From assembly GCA_947000775.1 (NCBI GenBank), contig CAMQGK010000001.1, forward strand, positions 857,001 to 921,000: 64,000 nucleotides of DNA, given 5' to 3'. The stretch comes from Pterois miles (Eukaryota > Chordata > Actinopteri > Perciformes > Scorpaenidae). Both the position numbers and the translations under genes were made by a program. The first letter of the stretch is position 1, and each line of letters opens with the position of its first letter. Shown one piece after another: positions 47,801 through 60,924 of this stretch. The notes beneath the pieces are model-generated. The model saw only the letters and a program-made list of their open reading frames with translations. It did no database searches and was not told the DNA's origin.

Positions 47801-50800
47801 ACCCTGGTCATTAAGAATTAATTTGTTTTTAATTGTTCTTTTTAATAACTGTTTCACAATTTTTTTTAGCTTGTAGGCACGAATGGTGTCCTGAATATCG
47901 ACAGTAAACTTCGCCTCCAGCTCTTCTGCCCCCCAGCTCGGGCAAAGAAACAACCTAAAGCAATTGAGGTGGTGGAGTGGTGGAAGCACTCCCGAAGCAA
48001 ATACGCATCCACCCTTTATGTTACAGTGAAAGGCATTAAACTCCCTGAACATGTAAGTTAGCTGTTGCTTTATAACTGCTATTATTTCTTTTTTATCTTT
48101 AGAATGAATCCTCTCTACTATAGGCATGTAGATATGTAAATAGTTGACGTGTTACATATTAGTAATACTGTAGGTCAGTGGCCCCTTTATATCATTTGAA
48201 TAAAGTGACGACCCCTGACTAAGTGACACATTTTATGCATATTCCATATTATATTCAATGCATAATAATAATAGTACAGAAAAACTGATAAACTGTACAA
48301 TTAACCCAAATAGTGAATGCAGTAACTGCAAAATGAGCGATGTGGATGAATTATGAGCAGATAATTAGATTTCCTGTGGACCAACAGGTTGGGAACCAGT
48401 GCTGTAGGTAATGTTTTAGATCTTCTGGTGTAAAGTCAGATATATGTTGTAGCTGAGATGTTTTTTGTTCTACAGGTTGACCCCAATATTCGGTCCATGA
48501 TGGCGCTGCAGGAGGAGAGGGGCAGCACCTCCTACAGTGAACTGCAGAATGAGGTCACCAAGAGGAGCCTGACTCAGCCTCTGGAAAACAAGCTGCCGGC
48601 CTTGAGCTGGAACAGGCTGGCTGGACAGGTTGGTGGAATTAAGAATTGTTATTTCATGTAACAGATGTCAAAATGTCTTTATCGATGTAAATATTGATTT
48701 TAACAGTCTTAGCTACACATTCTTATAAGTTGGTTATTTTTTTAATATAATATGCTCTATTCAGAAGAATTACAAATCATTCTTATGGCTTGTTTTAATG
48801 ATATATTACCACATATATTACCTTGTTTTAATGATATATTACCACATCAGCACAGAATGGATAACATAAACGAGTGGTTCCAACCTTTTTCCTCATGGGA
48901 CCCCTTTTCCATCATTGAATAAACTGACAATCCCTGACTAAGTGATATATGTTATGGATATTTCATATTGTATTCAATGCATAACAATGACAGTACAGAA
49001 CAACTGATAAACTGAACAATTAACCCAAATAGTGAACACAGTAACTGCAGGAAGTTTGTGTAAAATAAGCTATTTGGGTGAATTTTGATAATTTCCTATG
49101 ACAGATTTTTAGGAAATGTCTGTATTATGTGTTTTTACAATTTTTAAACATCATACATTAATAGACCTCATTTGACAAATTCAGTGTTTAATTCTCGCGG
49201 ACGCTTGGCCATTTTACTATCAGGTCTTTGGTTGTTTTAACTGCGTCCTTTTCAAATGCAGGCTGAGGCTGTGTGAATATAGCTCGTGTTCAAGTCGTCA
49301 CCCTGTCTATTCTCTTTATATTTTAAAAAGTTAATCCAAACTTTAAAATATTCTTCATAGGATTTAATTAAATGCTGAGATATAGGTCAGCTGTATGTTA
49401 AAAATATTATTTAAAGTTGTTTTATACCCCTTTAAATCAAGAAGGCCTCATGACCCCCCCCTGTGAAGCTCTGGCGACCCCTAGTGGGGTTCAGGACCCC
49501 CAGAGTGGGAACCAGTGACATAAAGAACTCACACATGTTTACATCCAAGCTGTTCCTGGTCACTGTGATCATTCCTCCTGTCCATAGTGGCTGTAAGGTG
49601 ATCACTTCCTCATGCAATGCCAACGTCAAGATGGGAGACCAAATCCACAGTCCTTTTTCTATGTGAAATGTCGATAATGTATAGTTCAGCTGACGCTAAT
49701 ATATGGGCATGTCAGAGTTGCTTTAACAGAAAAAAATTGCAACCCCCTCCTTGAAATGTGGTTGACTGCACAAACCTTACCAGAGTTTTTCTGTCAAAGG
49801 TCTGTCGGATTCCTAACAAGTCCATGTATTCGTTCCATGGTGGTCATATGGGCTGCTTCACAGTGCTCTTCTCTCATTCGGGGACGATACTGGCTACTGC
49901 TTGTGCTGACAGAGATGCTTTCCCTGTGATAGGTAAGTAACACCTCCGCCCTGCTCCTCTTCACTCCTCAGAAGAAATCTCCAGCTAATTAACTCGCTGT
50001 TTACACATAAACAGCTCTGGAGAGACGATCTGAGGACGTTACAACTCACAAGCATTTATTAAAAAATAAAAATACAATTCATCCATTTTCTGTTTCAGTG
50101 TATGAGATCCCCTCTGGCCAGGCTCTGGCTGCCTTCAGTGGCCATTTTAAAATAGTCTATGATCTCTGCTGGTCCAGAGACGACCGCAGCCTTTTGTCCG
50201 CCTCCTCTGATGGAACTGTCAAGTAAGTTTCTGTTAGATGAAAAAATAAATAAGGCTGATCAGGAATGAATAAAAGAGTTGGTGTCACAGTAAGCTGTCA
50301 CTAGAGGAGGAGTAATATTCTTATTTAAATTCTTATTTATACTGTTCCTGCATTTTTATTTAATTCACTTAATCGATCCCAGTTCTCAGTTTTTTGTATT
50401 TACTTATTTTATATGTATTTATTATATTTATCATTTCTTATTTTTATTATTATTTATAGTTATCTATATATTGTCTTATATATTGGAGCATTATGTATAT
50501 AATTTACATGTTACATACTCCTTTATTTCTATTTTCTTACATTTCTGTAACTGTAATGTCCAAATATTCCCCCAGGGATCAATAAAGTACTTCTGATTCT
50601 GCTCTAATAGCCTTTTGCTGTAGCACCTCTAGGGGGAGTAAGTACCCTTCCTCGTGAGTGGCTCACTGTGTCTGTATGTTACCAGTGACACAGCATGTTT
50701 TGGGCTGTAGTGCTGAATCAAGAGTATTATTTAAAGAACATAATTTCTTTGCACAAAAGATTGTTTTGCATTATTCAGTTTTTCCTTTCTCTCCGTCAGA

Positions 50801-53800
50801 GAGTGGAACGTGGAGAGGCTTCAGGGAACGGCCCAGAAGGTTCTCCCTCATCCATGCTTTGTGTACTGTGCTCAATACCACCCCACGGCCCAGAACCTGG
50901 TGGTGACCGGGGGCTACGACGCTTTAGTACGAGTTTGGAGGCTGGATGTCGATGACGTGAACGGCCAGCTGCTGCAGGAGTTTGAGGGTCACAACAGTTT
51001 CATCAACTCTATTTGCTTTGACTCTGAAGGTATTGTGGTTTCAGTGTTGTGTGTAAACCCTATCGTAAAGTGGCAATCTGTCCATTTGGTGTGCCTCACC
51101 CAGTGCATGCTGGGATAGGCACACAGCCAACCATTACCCTGCATAAGAATGAATGCTCTTAAAAAAGTAATCCCCTCAAGTGAATGTTATTGTTTTTATG
51201 AAGAATGTTAGCATTGAAAATAGAAAATAGAGGGGATCTATTGTATTTACATGTAAATTACGTAATGATGTAAAGTATGCCTATATATAATACTTACCTG
51301 ACAGTTGCTATCATTCAAACCTGCATGTGTGAAACTTACATCTGAACTATTGTGTGTGCTCCAGGGATGACGTATCTTTGTAGGCCAACCAGGGTTTTGG
51401 ATTATTGCTTAAAAAAACGCTCTGTGGCAAACACGTTTATGATATTTACGTGTTTTGTTCAGTAAGATAATCTTCATGAATGAACGCCACTTTTATGATT
51501 TTTGAAGTGTGAATGCAGTCGCCAGAAGTAAAAAGCTAGTGTTAGGCTATAAACGAACCACACCATAGTCGCATGACCGCAAGTGTACACAACGAGGCTG
51601 TGAAGGCCTTTTTTAAAACACGTAAAAGCTTCAGAATTAATCAAGTGGGGTTTTTACTGACGTATTTTATATTGTAGATCAAAACATTAAAATCTCTTCA
51701 GCTCGTGTTAACCACAGACCTTATTTAAAAGATCTAACTAAAAAACAATTAAAAACAAAACGTCGACTTCCAGATGAGGAAACCAGAAGTACTAAAATGC
51801 AAAATTGTTTCACGGTTTTAGGACTCATTCCTTTAGATACTGTATATAATTCATTCAGAGGAAGAGAAAGCTGCTTTCAAGCTACTTCTGAGGAGAGATC
51901 TCCCAGTACTACGGTGATTTAAAAGAAAAACACATTTCTTTTGTTTATACCATAGCTTATCTCTTAATCATAAGCTGCTGCTGTTGCTGCCCTTACTCAC
52001 ATGCCAGAAAGTGTCAGTGTATGCATGCATGTGTGCATTTCAGTGCATTTCTTAGGGGGATTACATGTATATTTATGTTCGTACCATCTATTGTAAAGCA
52101 AAGTGTGGTGCTCTGTTAATGAAATGTGAGGCTTGGCTTCTATTGTAATGCGAATGAGTAATGTTTACTTGTGCCCTCTCATAGCTGACGGCCCTTTTGT
52201 TGTATTTGTTGTACTTAGGAAAGAGGTTGTTTTCTGCAGACAACAGAGGCCTCATCCTCGTGTGGAAAACTACAGTAAACGACAGCAAGCGGCATCAGCC
52301 ATGTTATCGCTGGTGCATAGAGAAGGTACAGGAGATATCATGTTTGAGCATGTATTTTTGACGTCATAGCAGAGTAAACACAGGTGTAATTTATCACATT
52401 AGAGTTGGAGTCATTCCAGTCAGCCAGCATGCACAGTACCAGGGCCCTGGCACACCTCAGTGCAACAGGGCCATAATTCATGTTATTAATTACACCTGTG
52501 TTCACCCTGCAATGATATGTTAAAATGGCTGCTGTGAAAATGGCCCACAGAAATGAAATTAGAAATAAAAAAGTGAAACTCTTGGTGTTTTGTATTTGCA
52601 GCAAATAGAGGAGAGCGACCTCAGGGGCGTTCCCATCAACATGCTGCAGCTGCATCCAAACGGGCACCGCCTGCTCATCCACGCCAAAGACAGTGTCCTG
52701 AGGATGATGGACTTGAGAATGTAAGTACGTTAAGATATAACTTAAAATGTACCATCTGTAATTACAGTGACCGCTCTTCTGCTTTATGAGTGTCGCTGTT
52801 GGTTTTGTGGTTTGCTCTAGAGCCACTTCAGTGCAAAAAAAAAAAGCTCTAGGGTTTTTTTTTTTTTTTTATGACTGGAGCGAGTGGGTGCATCTCAGCC
52901 CATGTGAGCACATTATAACTCATTCTAAGTGATGTCAGTAACTTACTGTATTTGCTTTGCATTTAGGATGATCTATTGGAAAAAAAATGGAATATGATAT
53001 TAATAAGTATTTTTTTTTAGTGTATCACCTGAAAATAGGAATCATTGTGTTTTCAGTACCTTAGAATGAAATTATATTTCTATATGAGTTGATCCCCTTC
53101 ACAGAGCCGACTATCACGTTTCTACAGTAGCCCACAAGGAAGAAACCCACCACTGGCTCTAGATAGGGCCATTCAGGTTTTGGTGTTGGCCAGCGTAGTT
53201 CTCCGACACACTTGGAACAAAGGAGAATTTTCTTGTGGTTGTAATCTGCAACCACACTGCTAGATGCTGCAATATCCTACACACTGCACCTTTAAGTCTA
53301 GCGTTACCAACACATTATACAACTTTTCACAATGTTGACAACACAGAGGAGCTAATAAAGTCAGATTATGTTGTTTGAGTTATTACTGAATCTCAGGTAG
53401 GCCTGTCACAATAATTATTATATTGACTTATTGTACAATATATGGACATGACCTCCATCATTTTTAGTTAAGCAACTTGTTTATTTATTGTTTTCGTTGT
53501 GTGGTTTTATTTATTTAGAATATTTCAATATTGTTCACATTCAAATGTCTGAATATCTTCAAGAAAAAGGTTTGTTGCTCTTTGGGTATACTTGCATATA
53601 ATATATTTTCATTATGCTATTATCATTATATCAGTGGTATAAAATGGTTTTAAAATGATATAATATTGCAGATTGGGACAGACCTAATCTGAGGTTCACA
53701 TCATTTTAGGCGGAATACACAAACACATTTTTAGAGCTGTTAATCCAAATAATGTCACCATTCATAGCTTAAATACTGGCAAAATAAGCTCCAAAACACA

Positions 53801-54880
53801 ACACTGGTGTTGTATTTCATGTTTCTCAAAATTTCAGACAGGACTATTTAATGTCAGCAGTATGTATAATCAAAAAATGTATGAAATATATTGAGTTGTC
53901 TCGAAAGTTGTTCTTACTGTCCAAAAACTGAAATATCCATCTTTTCAACAGCCGAGCTGTAATGAAGTACACCGGAGCCACAAACTACAGGGAGAGGATC
54001 TATAGCACTTTCACGCCATGTGGGACCTTCATCTTCTCTGGCAGCGAGGATGGGATGGCATATGTCTGGAATACAGACACAGGTGAGATTATCTTGTTTA
54101 GTTTCTGTCAGTTTTGAAACTGTTCTGCACAGCAGCTCCAGCTGTCAGCCGTTCTGTCTTCTCAGGTGACCAAGTTGCTGTCTACTCCGAGCTTGGTTAC
54201 CGCACTGCTCTCCACGGCATGTCGTTCCACCCTCATGACAACATGGTTGCTTTTAGTGCCTTCGGTCAGAGCCAGCCTGTCCGCCTGTACCGTTACGATG
54301 GAAAAGGTTTGTGAAAACTTGTGAACGAAGCTCCTGAATCTCTCATCAAATGTGCTTGTTTTGTTTTCACATCTGAATGTTATTCCAGTCAGCTGAGCTC
54401 TATGATTCACTTGATAGATACAAGTTACAAGATACATACTTAAATAATGTCGTGCTGTGTCACACAGTTTCCCAGCTGGAGGGACACAATATAAAAACTA
54501 CGAGCAGATCAGCGTCTGCAGACACCAAAACCATCAGAAACACACCAGACCCAGCAGCGTTACAGGACACATCTGTTGCTTCAACCATGGATCAGTTCAG
54601 ACAAACAGCAAGACTTGCACTGAAAATGCAGTCTTTTAAGGAGCAACTGGATTTGGTAATTGTAAATGTTTATCCTCTACTACTTTGAAATAAGTGTATA
54701 TAGAAATATAGAAATTCAGTATACAGCAAAACTCACTTTTTCAAATAATTGTAGGAACCACATCAGAGGTCTTCACTTTCTGGATTCATGTATGAGCAAG
54801 GTACTGTATGTGTTTTAGAGTTTAGCTGTTTTAACTGCACTACATCTCAATTAACCTGCTTTTGCAACAGTGCTGTCTCT

Positions 54881-54914
<34 letters not shown>

Positions 54915-57900
54915 CATCATCATCATATTCTGCTTTACTCATTATTCACACAGGGAGGAGCTTCACAGTCGATTCTGGCACAGTGAGTCTACCTTTGTAC
55001 ATATACTTGGTCTTTATTGACGTCATACATGATAATGTAACCTGTCCAGCCCTTTATGCAAACACTGATTTCGCAATCTCTGTCTTGAGTTTCTTCTCAA
55101 GTGCTGAGAAAGGAAACACACCACGGAAATACATCTATAAAACTGTGGACTGTGTATATTTAAGTCAAACCTTGATTAGCAGAGCGTTAAAGAAGTGTAT
55201 TGCATTTCCACTGGGCCTTTTGCTATCCAGGTAATCCTGCTGGATGCCATTATTGTAGATGAAACCTTTAAAGTTAACTTTATCTTGACCTTAAATCACA
55301 TTAGGAGGCCTGAGCAGGTTTACATGAAATAGAAAGCAGTTATTAAAGTACTGCTATTTTGAAATGAAACAAATTGCTAGAAAGTCTAGTTTTTCTTTTA
55401 CAGACGGGATTAAATGCTTCGTTGCCACCTCCATCTCGCCTGTCGCCGCACTCCCAGCTGCAGCTCTCTGGCTCTCTGGCGGAGCAGCTTATATCCCAGA
55501 CAGCTCTGAGCACCCAACAGCGTGAGTGGGCTTGTTCCGTTAATCACATTGTTATTTGTCTTTATCCAATGCATGACTTTACTGCTGCTCTGTGATATGC
55601 AAGGTCAAATATTTTCCAAGATTATAGCTGCACAGAGTAAAAACTTATACTTCCAGCATTGTGGTTAAGAGTCTCCTGAAGCATGTACACCGTACACAGA
55701 GACAAAGATGGACCGCTTGTGATTTTCACTTGTGTCCGTAAGTCACTGGATTGTGTTACAGCCCAAGATGAAATATTTATGCCTGCTACTGTTTTGTTTT
55801 TTCTTGTAATTTCAGGCGGGATCAGTCCAGTCGGCCAGCGTCTACAAGGAGCTTCACCTTTCAGGCTACAGGCGGTAAGGCTGTTAAAGCTATAATCTGG
55901 AACTTTTCCACATTAAAATGTATAAAAACAACTATACTGAAGTTCTATATTTTGTCGAGTCGTGCACGTACATTATTCAAAATGTTTCCAACAACTTTCA
56001 AACCAACTTCAAAAAAGAAATCCGAAATGGTGCATTTTGTTTGGTCGCCTGTCAATGGTGTCGCATCCCTTTTGCACATGCGTCAGTGTTGTAGTTGTCT
56101 GGCACAAACTGTCATACAGTAAATTTACTTTCTATCCAGTTTTAAGCCATATTTTTCCAACACACTTTTTAAATCTTGGTTGCTTTTAACTAGTTTAACG
56201 GGATTTTAGTCATTGATTGTCTGCATCTTATGCTATTGTAGAAATAAACTGAGCAAACTTTGTAGCAGCTCGGCTTCTAATCACAGGGTCTGTTTGTTTT
56301 TGAGAGGAGACTTTTGCGATAAAAACTTCCTGAACAATAAACACAGAGGGAATCCTAATTAGGAGAAATTGACTGCAATGATAATGATGGTGAAAACAAC
56401 AACTCTGTGATCCCACACTACTTCTGTCAGGGGAACCGGGAGAGGGATGCAATTGCAGACGAGGTTTAAGTTAAGCTCGAAGGATAACCACAAAAATCAC
56501 AAGCAGTTGAAAGGGGGAGGGAAACAGGCCTCAAAGGAAGGCTCCCTACACTCAGTATATCATGAAAAGACTAAAACACTGCTGCCGAGCTGCTGACTAA
56601 AGGAAAGCAAAGGAACCAGAGAAGGCAGGCCACACAAACCTAACCCACTTCATCTCTGAGAAGAGCCTGAATGGTGAGTGAATCCTACAGATAGGTTCAC
56701 GTGGTACTTCTGCAGATTCACACACGCCTATACAGATAGCTCAAAAACAGAACAGCACTTTCACTACCTCTGAGAAAGAGACAATGAGTCAGCATCTGAG
56801 CACTGAATCCAGGGGTGGATAAAGGCTTCAACCATCCTCATCAGGGACAATTAGGCTCCACAGCTGCCTCTCCTCAGAGATAATGAACCCAACCAGCCTG
56901 CTGAGTGGAAAGTGACCCTCACAACTTCAGTACTGGTGCCTTCAAATGGGGTCGTGTTTACGAGTTTGGTCCATATGAACGCCCCCCTCATGTATTCACA
57001 ACCTTGTAAGTGGAAAGTTTCTGAAAGCTCAGAGTTCACAACTTGTAACATGTTTGTTGACGTTGTGAGAAATGGTGGAGCCCATCGAAGTTCATTTATT
57101 GGTGTATAATACGCTAATATTGTACAGTACGTTGTAATTTTAGTTTTTCTTGGTAATTTTATTTATTTATTTTTCTAATTTATTATATTCCCAACAACTT
57201 AATCTTTCCCCTCTGTCATCATTTCCTGCATTATGTTACCCACTTGCTAGCTCTGTGGCTTCTAGACTCGGACAGTAACGTTAATATTGCCGTTGCTTGG
57301 CAACAGTGTTCTTCACGACTTCATATCTACATAGGGAGAGGGTCCTCCTCACGGAGTCCACCGTGTTGCTCGGCCATGTTTCTAGAGCAGCCCAGAATGG
57401 ACAAACCAAACACTGGCTCTTGAGAGAGCCTTTCATTGTTTTATGTTACCTGAAGGCCACCGTATTGTAGTTCTCTGGCACACTTGTGAAACTGCGGTAA
57501 CAGGAGTCGCAGTGCAAAACTGTGATACTACCAGCCGCCAGCTGTGTAATTAGGATGGTGTCTGAGTGAGGCGAATGGCGTTACCATGGTTTTGGAAAGG
57601 GAGCGAGTGGATGGGTGTTCAGTTGGTTGCAATCTGCAACCACACCACTAAATGCTGCCAAACCCTAGATACTGTACCTTTAATACACTACCTTTTGTGT
57701 GTATTTATTGTGTTTTTTTGTTTTTTTTTGTTTTTAACTGAATTAACTAAATTACTGCGCTGATTAGTCAACTGCTAACAGGGTCTGGTAAATATCCAGT
57801 AATTTGTCCACTAAATTTTCTGCTACAGGATTAAAATGATGTTGTTTGTCTCCATCAGAGCCCTCCTGACCACATCTCTTCAGGAATCACCGTGGAAACG

Positions 57901-60468
57901 GATTCAGCACCTGTTCAACAAGTAGTAAGTATCCACTAAGTATGCCGCTGTCAGTCGCCTGCAACCTTTCCCCTCTCATATTCAACCCTCCACCTTTTGT
58001 TCCTCTTCTAGGTCGTCTCGCTCCATGACTACAGAGCTAATCGGTCTGATGAACTGACCACACGCCGAGGCGATGTCATCCAAGTGCTGTACAAAGACAA
58101 TGACAACTGGTGGTTTGGGCGTCTGGCCAATGGGCAGCAGGGATATTTTCTTGCTGCTTATGTAACAGATCAGAGTGAGTGAATTATAATTTCTTGTGAT
58201 AGACACCTAGGGGATAAAGTATATGAAACTTCCAAATGTGGTGCAAGATGCTGAGTTATTTTGTATCGCAGGAGATTTCAATGAAGAGACGGCTCACGCA
58301 GCCTTGTCTGAGGGGACGGCTGAGAGGTCAACACCAACCAGGGTAAGGAGAAGGGATAATAAAGTGGCATCTGTCCTGGGTTTGAATTTTATCTTTTTCA
58401 TCAGTAATGAATATTGGCTAAAAGGTGAAACGGGGTGTGGCTGTAGCAAGGGACTACATTTCTTACACTCCATATACTTTCTCTTGTGTATGTGGTGCCT
58501 GTGTTTCTGTTTGCTAAAGTGATAGTCCAATGTTTCTCACCACCAAATCACTGCTGTGCCAAACGTACAGCCTCACAGAGCTCTCAGCATGGCTGTAGAC
58601 TCTTGTTTTGTATTTTACTCCCATTATATAGTGTCATACCATCTAGAAAAACATGCAAGTGTTCAATATGTGACAAATAATACCTTGCTGTGCTCAGCTG
58701 GAAGAAGTCTACTTGGCCATATTTTGTTCAAACAGTGACAAATCACGAGCCACTAATTGGCCCAGAGTGGGTGAGTGAGAGGGATTTAAAGAATACTTCA
58801 CCACCAAAATGATCATTTGTAGTTAGTAGCTCATCCTGTGTTACCTTGAATTCTTGAAGAAAACTTTGTCTTGCATGCCTCCAGCAGCACGCAGCTAACG
58901 GTGTTCACAACTCTGACAGTTCTGACAGAGATAACAGTGTTAACCTGGGGGGGAACCAGAGAGCAGGTGGTGAACTTCTGCTACGACGGCGTCATTCACG
59001 AAGGTGTTATCAGCTGTATCCACCGTATGAGCGCAGTGCAGAGTGGCGGCCATAAGCTAGCCAGTGGGGCACGCTGATGTGCACCAACATGCACTAAAAG
59101 CCAACACACACACAGGGAGAAAGACTTTATTCTCTGCTCAGGTAGACATTACTCCTCTATACAGTATATTTACATAACAAATAGCTGTTTGCTGCTATAG
59201 TAATCCTCTGGATATCAAATTTAGCACATTTAAAACACTTCCGCGTTAACAGTCTCATGCTTGCATGCCTGTCTATTTGAGCCTGTTTTATAGAAGATGC
59301 ATGTGTTTGGGAAATAGTGAGCATGCAACTGGAAAATGAGACTTTGATTGGCCCCCATTTACCTCAGTTTATCAAAACTTTTCTCAGTTTTTGTGCTCTT
59401 CGTTCACTGTGAAGGCAGGCAAGAAAGACAAAGTTTTCTTCAAGAATTCAAAGTAACACAGGGTGAGTAATTGATATGCAAATAATCATTTTGGGGGCTG
59501 AAGTATTCCTTTAAAAGACTTGGACTTTGTGAGAGGTATCACTTTAATGTATAGTTTTTAGCACATAAAGAATTAAAGATGGGGGCTGCACGGTGGTGTA
59601 GTGGTTAGCGCTGTCGCCTCACAGCAAGAGGGTCGCAGGTTCGATTCCAGCTTGCGGCTCTTCTGTGTGGAGTTTGCATGTTCTCCCCGTGTAAGCGTGG
59701 GTTTTCTCCGGGTACTCCGGCTTCCTCCCACCATCCAAAGACATGCTGTTTAGGTTAATTGATGACTCTAAATTGCCCGTAGGTGTGGCTGTGCGCGTGA
59801 ATGGTTGTCTGTCTATATGTCGTCTGTCTCTATGTGCCCTGCGATGGACTGGCGACCTGTCCAGGGTGTACCCTGCCTTCGCCCAATGCCAGCTGGGATC
59901 GGCTCCAGCCCCCCGGGACCCCAACGGGGGGAGGGGTTTGACGATGGATGGATGGATGGAAGAATGCTTGAGCATCTCTATTTTAGTATCTGTACGGTTT
60001 GATGGCTTTTCCTGTCATTTTATCTCTTCTCCGTCCTTTCTTACTTTTCCAAAGGTATCAGCTGCAATTAGTTCTTCTGGGGAACTTCGGTTTCTTTCTG
60101 AGCCGGCTCTTTCTGATACTGAACCTGAGTTGACTGATGCCAGGTGGGTGGCTTCACATGGTCATGGTTACTGACTGCATGAGGCTCCAAGTGTTGGCTG
60201 ATAACACAGGTTTACAGAATAACCAGCATGTTATATTATGGTTTTAGAAATAACAAATACTGATTGTGAGTGATGGTTTTCCCACAGAGCTAGAAGGAAA
60301 AAGAAGGTGAAGAAGACTGGAGTCTCTGCGCTTTCGCCTCGGGCCACATTTTCAGATGCAGATGCTCAGGAGTTGAGGAGCAGCAGGAGGAGAGGCAGAT
60401 CAACAGACAGACCTCTCCCAAGGAGGCCAACAAGCCGGACTAATGGTGCCTTCGAGCCTGATACATAA
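44804..60468 (+). CDS. ahi1: Jouberin (AHI1), complete
   Basis: Ciliary transition-zone and basal-body protein of the MKS/tectonic module; the human gene is mutated in Joubert syndrome. Twenty-six coding exons: 44804-44813, 45307-45425, 45537-46117, 46237-46325, 46952-47138, 47423-47615, 47693-47788, 47870-48052, 48476-48628, 49800-49932, 50099-50222, 50800-51029, 52219-52325, 52602-52720, 53952-54082, 54166-54306, 54393-54655, 54755-54800, 54954-54982, 55404-55521, 55816-55874, 57859-57924, 58012-58174, 58272-58342, 60055-60143, 60288-60468. Total 3681 nt, 1226 residues (human 1196). Residues 1-265 are lysine/glutamate-rich and disordered, with a coiled-coil-like part (LLHQYQQQIVQEEE). Residues about 270-490 hold the conserved jouberin region (VLGVHIHRTDRLK, ISHPMVKIHVVDENTGQYV). 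WD40 repeats span about 545-865 (SSDGTV, GGYDALVRVWRL, GSEDGMAYVW). An SH3 domain lies at 1061-1113 (SLHDYRANRSDEL, DNWWFGRL, GYFLAAYV). The tail is basic. The segment between WD40 and SH3 diverges from human. Confidence 0.95.
44843..45205. repeat. Another copy of the GTACTTxTACTT family
   Basis: Begins CAGTGGTAGAAGAAATACTC and ends TACTAGTAGCAAATTTACCC; ahi1 intron just after the start exon. Confidence 0.55.
46366..46905. mobile_element. Inverted-repeat element with internal tandem duplication
   Basis: Left end AGAGGACCTATTATGCTTTT and right end AAAAATTAGCATAGTAGGT are inverted. Inside, a 39-bp unit starting GTGCTTCCCCCTTTCC is tandemly doubled (about 46390-46460). Fills the intron before ahi1 exon 46952-47138. 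Confidence 0.7.
48168..48405. mobile_element. hAT-like CAGTGGTTCCCAACC element, short copy
   Basis: GTCAGTGGCCCCTTTATATC to GGTTGGGAACCAGTG; shares ATTCAATGCATAATAATAATA and AACCCAAATAGTGAA with the next copy. Ahi1 intron. Confidence 0.7.
48787..48850 (+). repeat. Tandem duplication of a 33-bp unit
   Basis: TTGTTTTAATGATATATTAC occurs twice in succession, separated by CACATATATTACC. Lies between the coding exon 48476-48628 and the element at 48868. Confidence 0.75.
48868..49525. mobile_element. hAT-like CAGTGGTTCCCAACC element, long copy
   Basis: Begins GAGTGGTTCCAACCTTTTTC and ends CAGAGTGGGAACCAGTG. The second copy of this family in the same ahi1 intron, direct orientation. Confidence 0.75.
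53085..53297. repeat. Right-end fragment of the AAAGGGACAGTGTG family
   Basis: TCTGCAACCACACTGCTAGATG and CTACACACTGCACCTTTAAG mark the right end; the left end is missing. Ahi1 intron. Confidence 0.65.
54883..54926. repeat. (ATT)n / (ATC)n microsatellite
   Basis: ATT trinucleotides passing into ATC units, about 30 bp upstream of the acceptor of the 29-nt ahi1 exon 54954-54982. Confidence 0.9.
56930..57685. repeat. Composite of two dispersed elements in an ahi1 intron
   Basis: Positions 56935-57300 carry GGTGCCTTCAAATGGGGTCG, GAACGCCCCCCTCATG and TGGCTTCTAGACTCGGACAG, shared with 32862-33000 and 40480-40890. Positions 57330-57685 carry the right-hand part of the AAAGGGACAGTGTG family, ending TACTGTACCTTTAATAC. 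Confidence 0.65.
58785..59520. mobile_element. Probable inverted-repeat element, AAAGAATACTTCACCACC end
   Basis: Left end AAGAATACTTCACCACCAAAA and right end TTGGGGGCTGAAGTATTCC are roughly inverted. TACCTTGAATTCTTGAAGAAAACTTTGTC near the left recurs inverted as GACAAAGTTTTCTTCAAGAATTC near the right. About 735 bp, ahi1 intron. Open frames inside are not genes. Confidence 0.65.
59581..59962 (+). mobile_element. tRNA-derived SINE-like element with (GATG)n tail
   Basis: Starts GGGGGCTGCACGGTGGTGTAG. An A-box-like TAGTGGTTAGCGC and a perfect B box GGTTCGATTCC (59638-59648) are present. The body includes GGAGTTTGCATGTTCTCCCC, a very common fish repeat, and it ends in ATGGATGGATGGA. Ahi1 intron. 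Confidence 0.8.
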
Positions 60469-60890
60469 ACTCACAAACACATTGTTGTTTTCAACTCGAG
60501 GGTTTACACTTTACCCTTTTTTTAATATTTAAAGCATTTTTGTAATGACAAGTGTTGTATTTTTACCATTTTATATTTGAACTGTCAGTATGCTCTGTAT
60601 TGTATTGTATGTAATGTAAATGTCTGCATAAAGAATTGTGCAGTTCTAAGTTTTACATATTTATTGACACAAGCATACATTGACTATTGCATTTTTAATG
60701 ATGTAGAAAACAAAATGTTTGTAATATTGTAGTTTCATTTTCTTAACCTGTAACAGATTAACAAAGTTTGCATACGCCACTTCTTCACAGCTATATGAAA
60801 TTAATTTCTCTTTCTATAAATCATATGTAAAGTCACGCTTTTGATCACTACATTTTTAAATAAATGTGCTTTGATTATGTATGCCTTACA
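60469..60890 (+). other. ahi1: ahi1 3' UTR
   Basis: Follows the TAA at 60466-60468. AATAAA at 60859-60864 fits a short 3' UTR of about 400 nt. The end is inferred from the signal. Confidence 0.6.
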
Positions 60891-60924
60891 TTTTTGGAAC
60901 CTACCTGTGAAATTATTCAAATAG

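Noticed and set aside
58785..59080. Open frame across 58871-59077 as an ahi1 exon
   Set aside because: Lies within an inverted-repeat element and would break the phase between exons 58272-58342 and 60055-60143.
59638..59648. Second tRNA gene on the basis of a perfect B box
   Set aside because: Embedded in a dispersed fish repeat with a GATG tail; not a tRNA.
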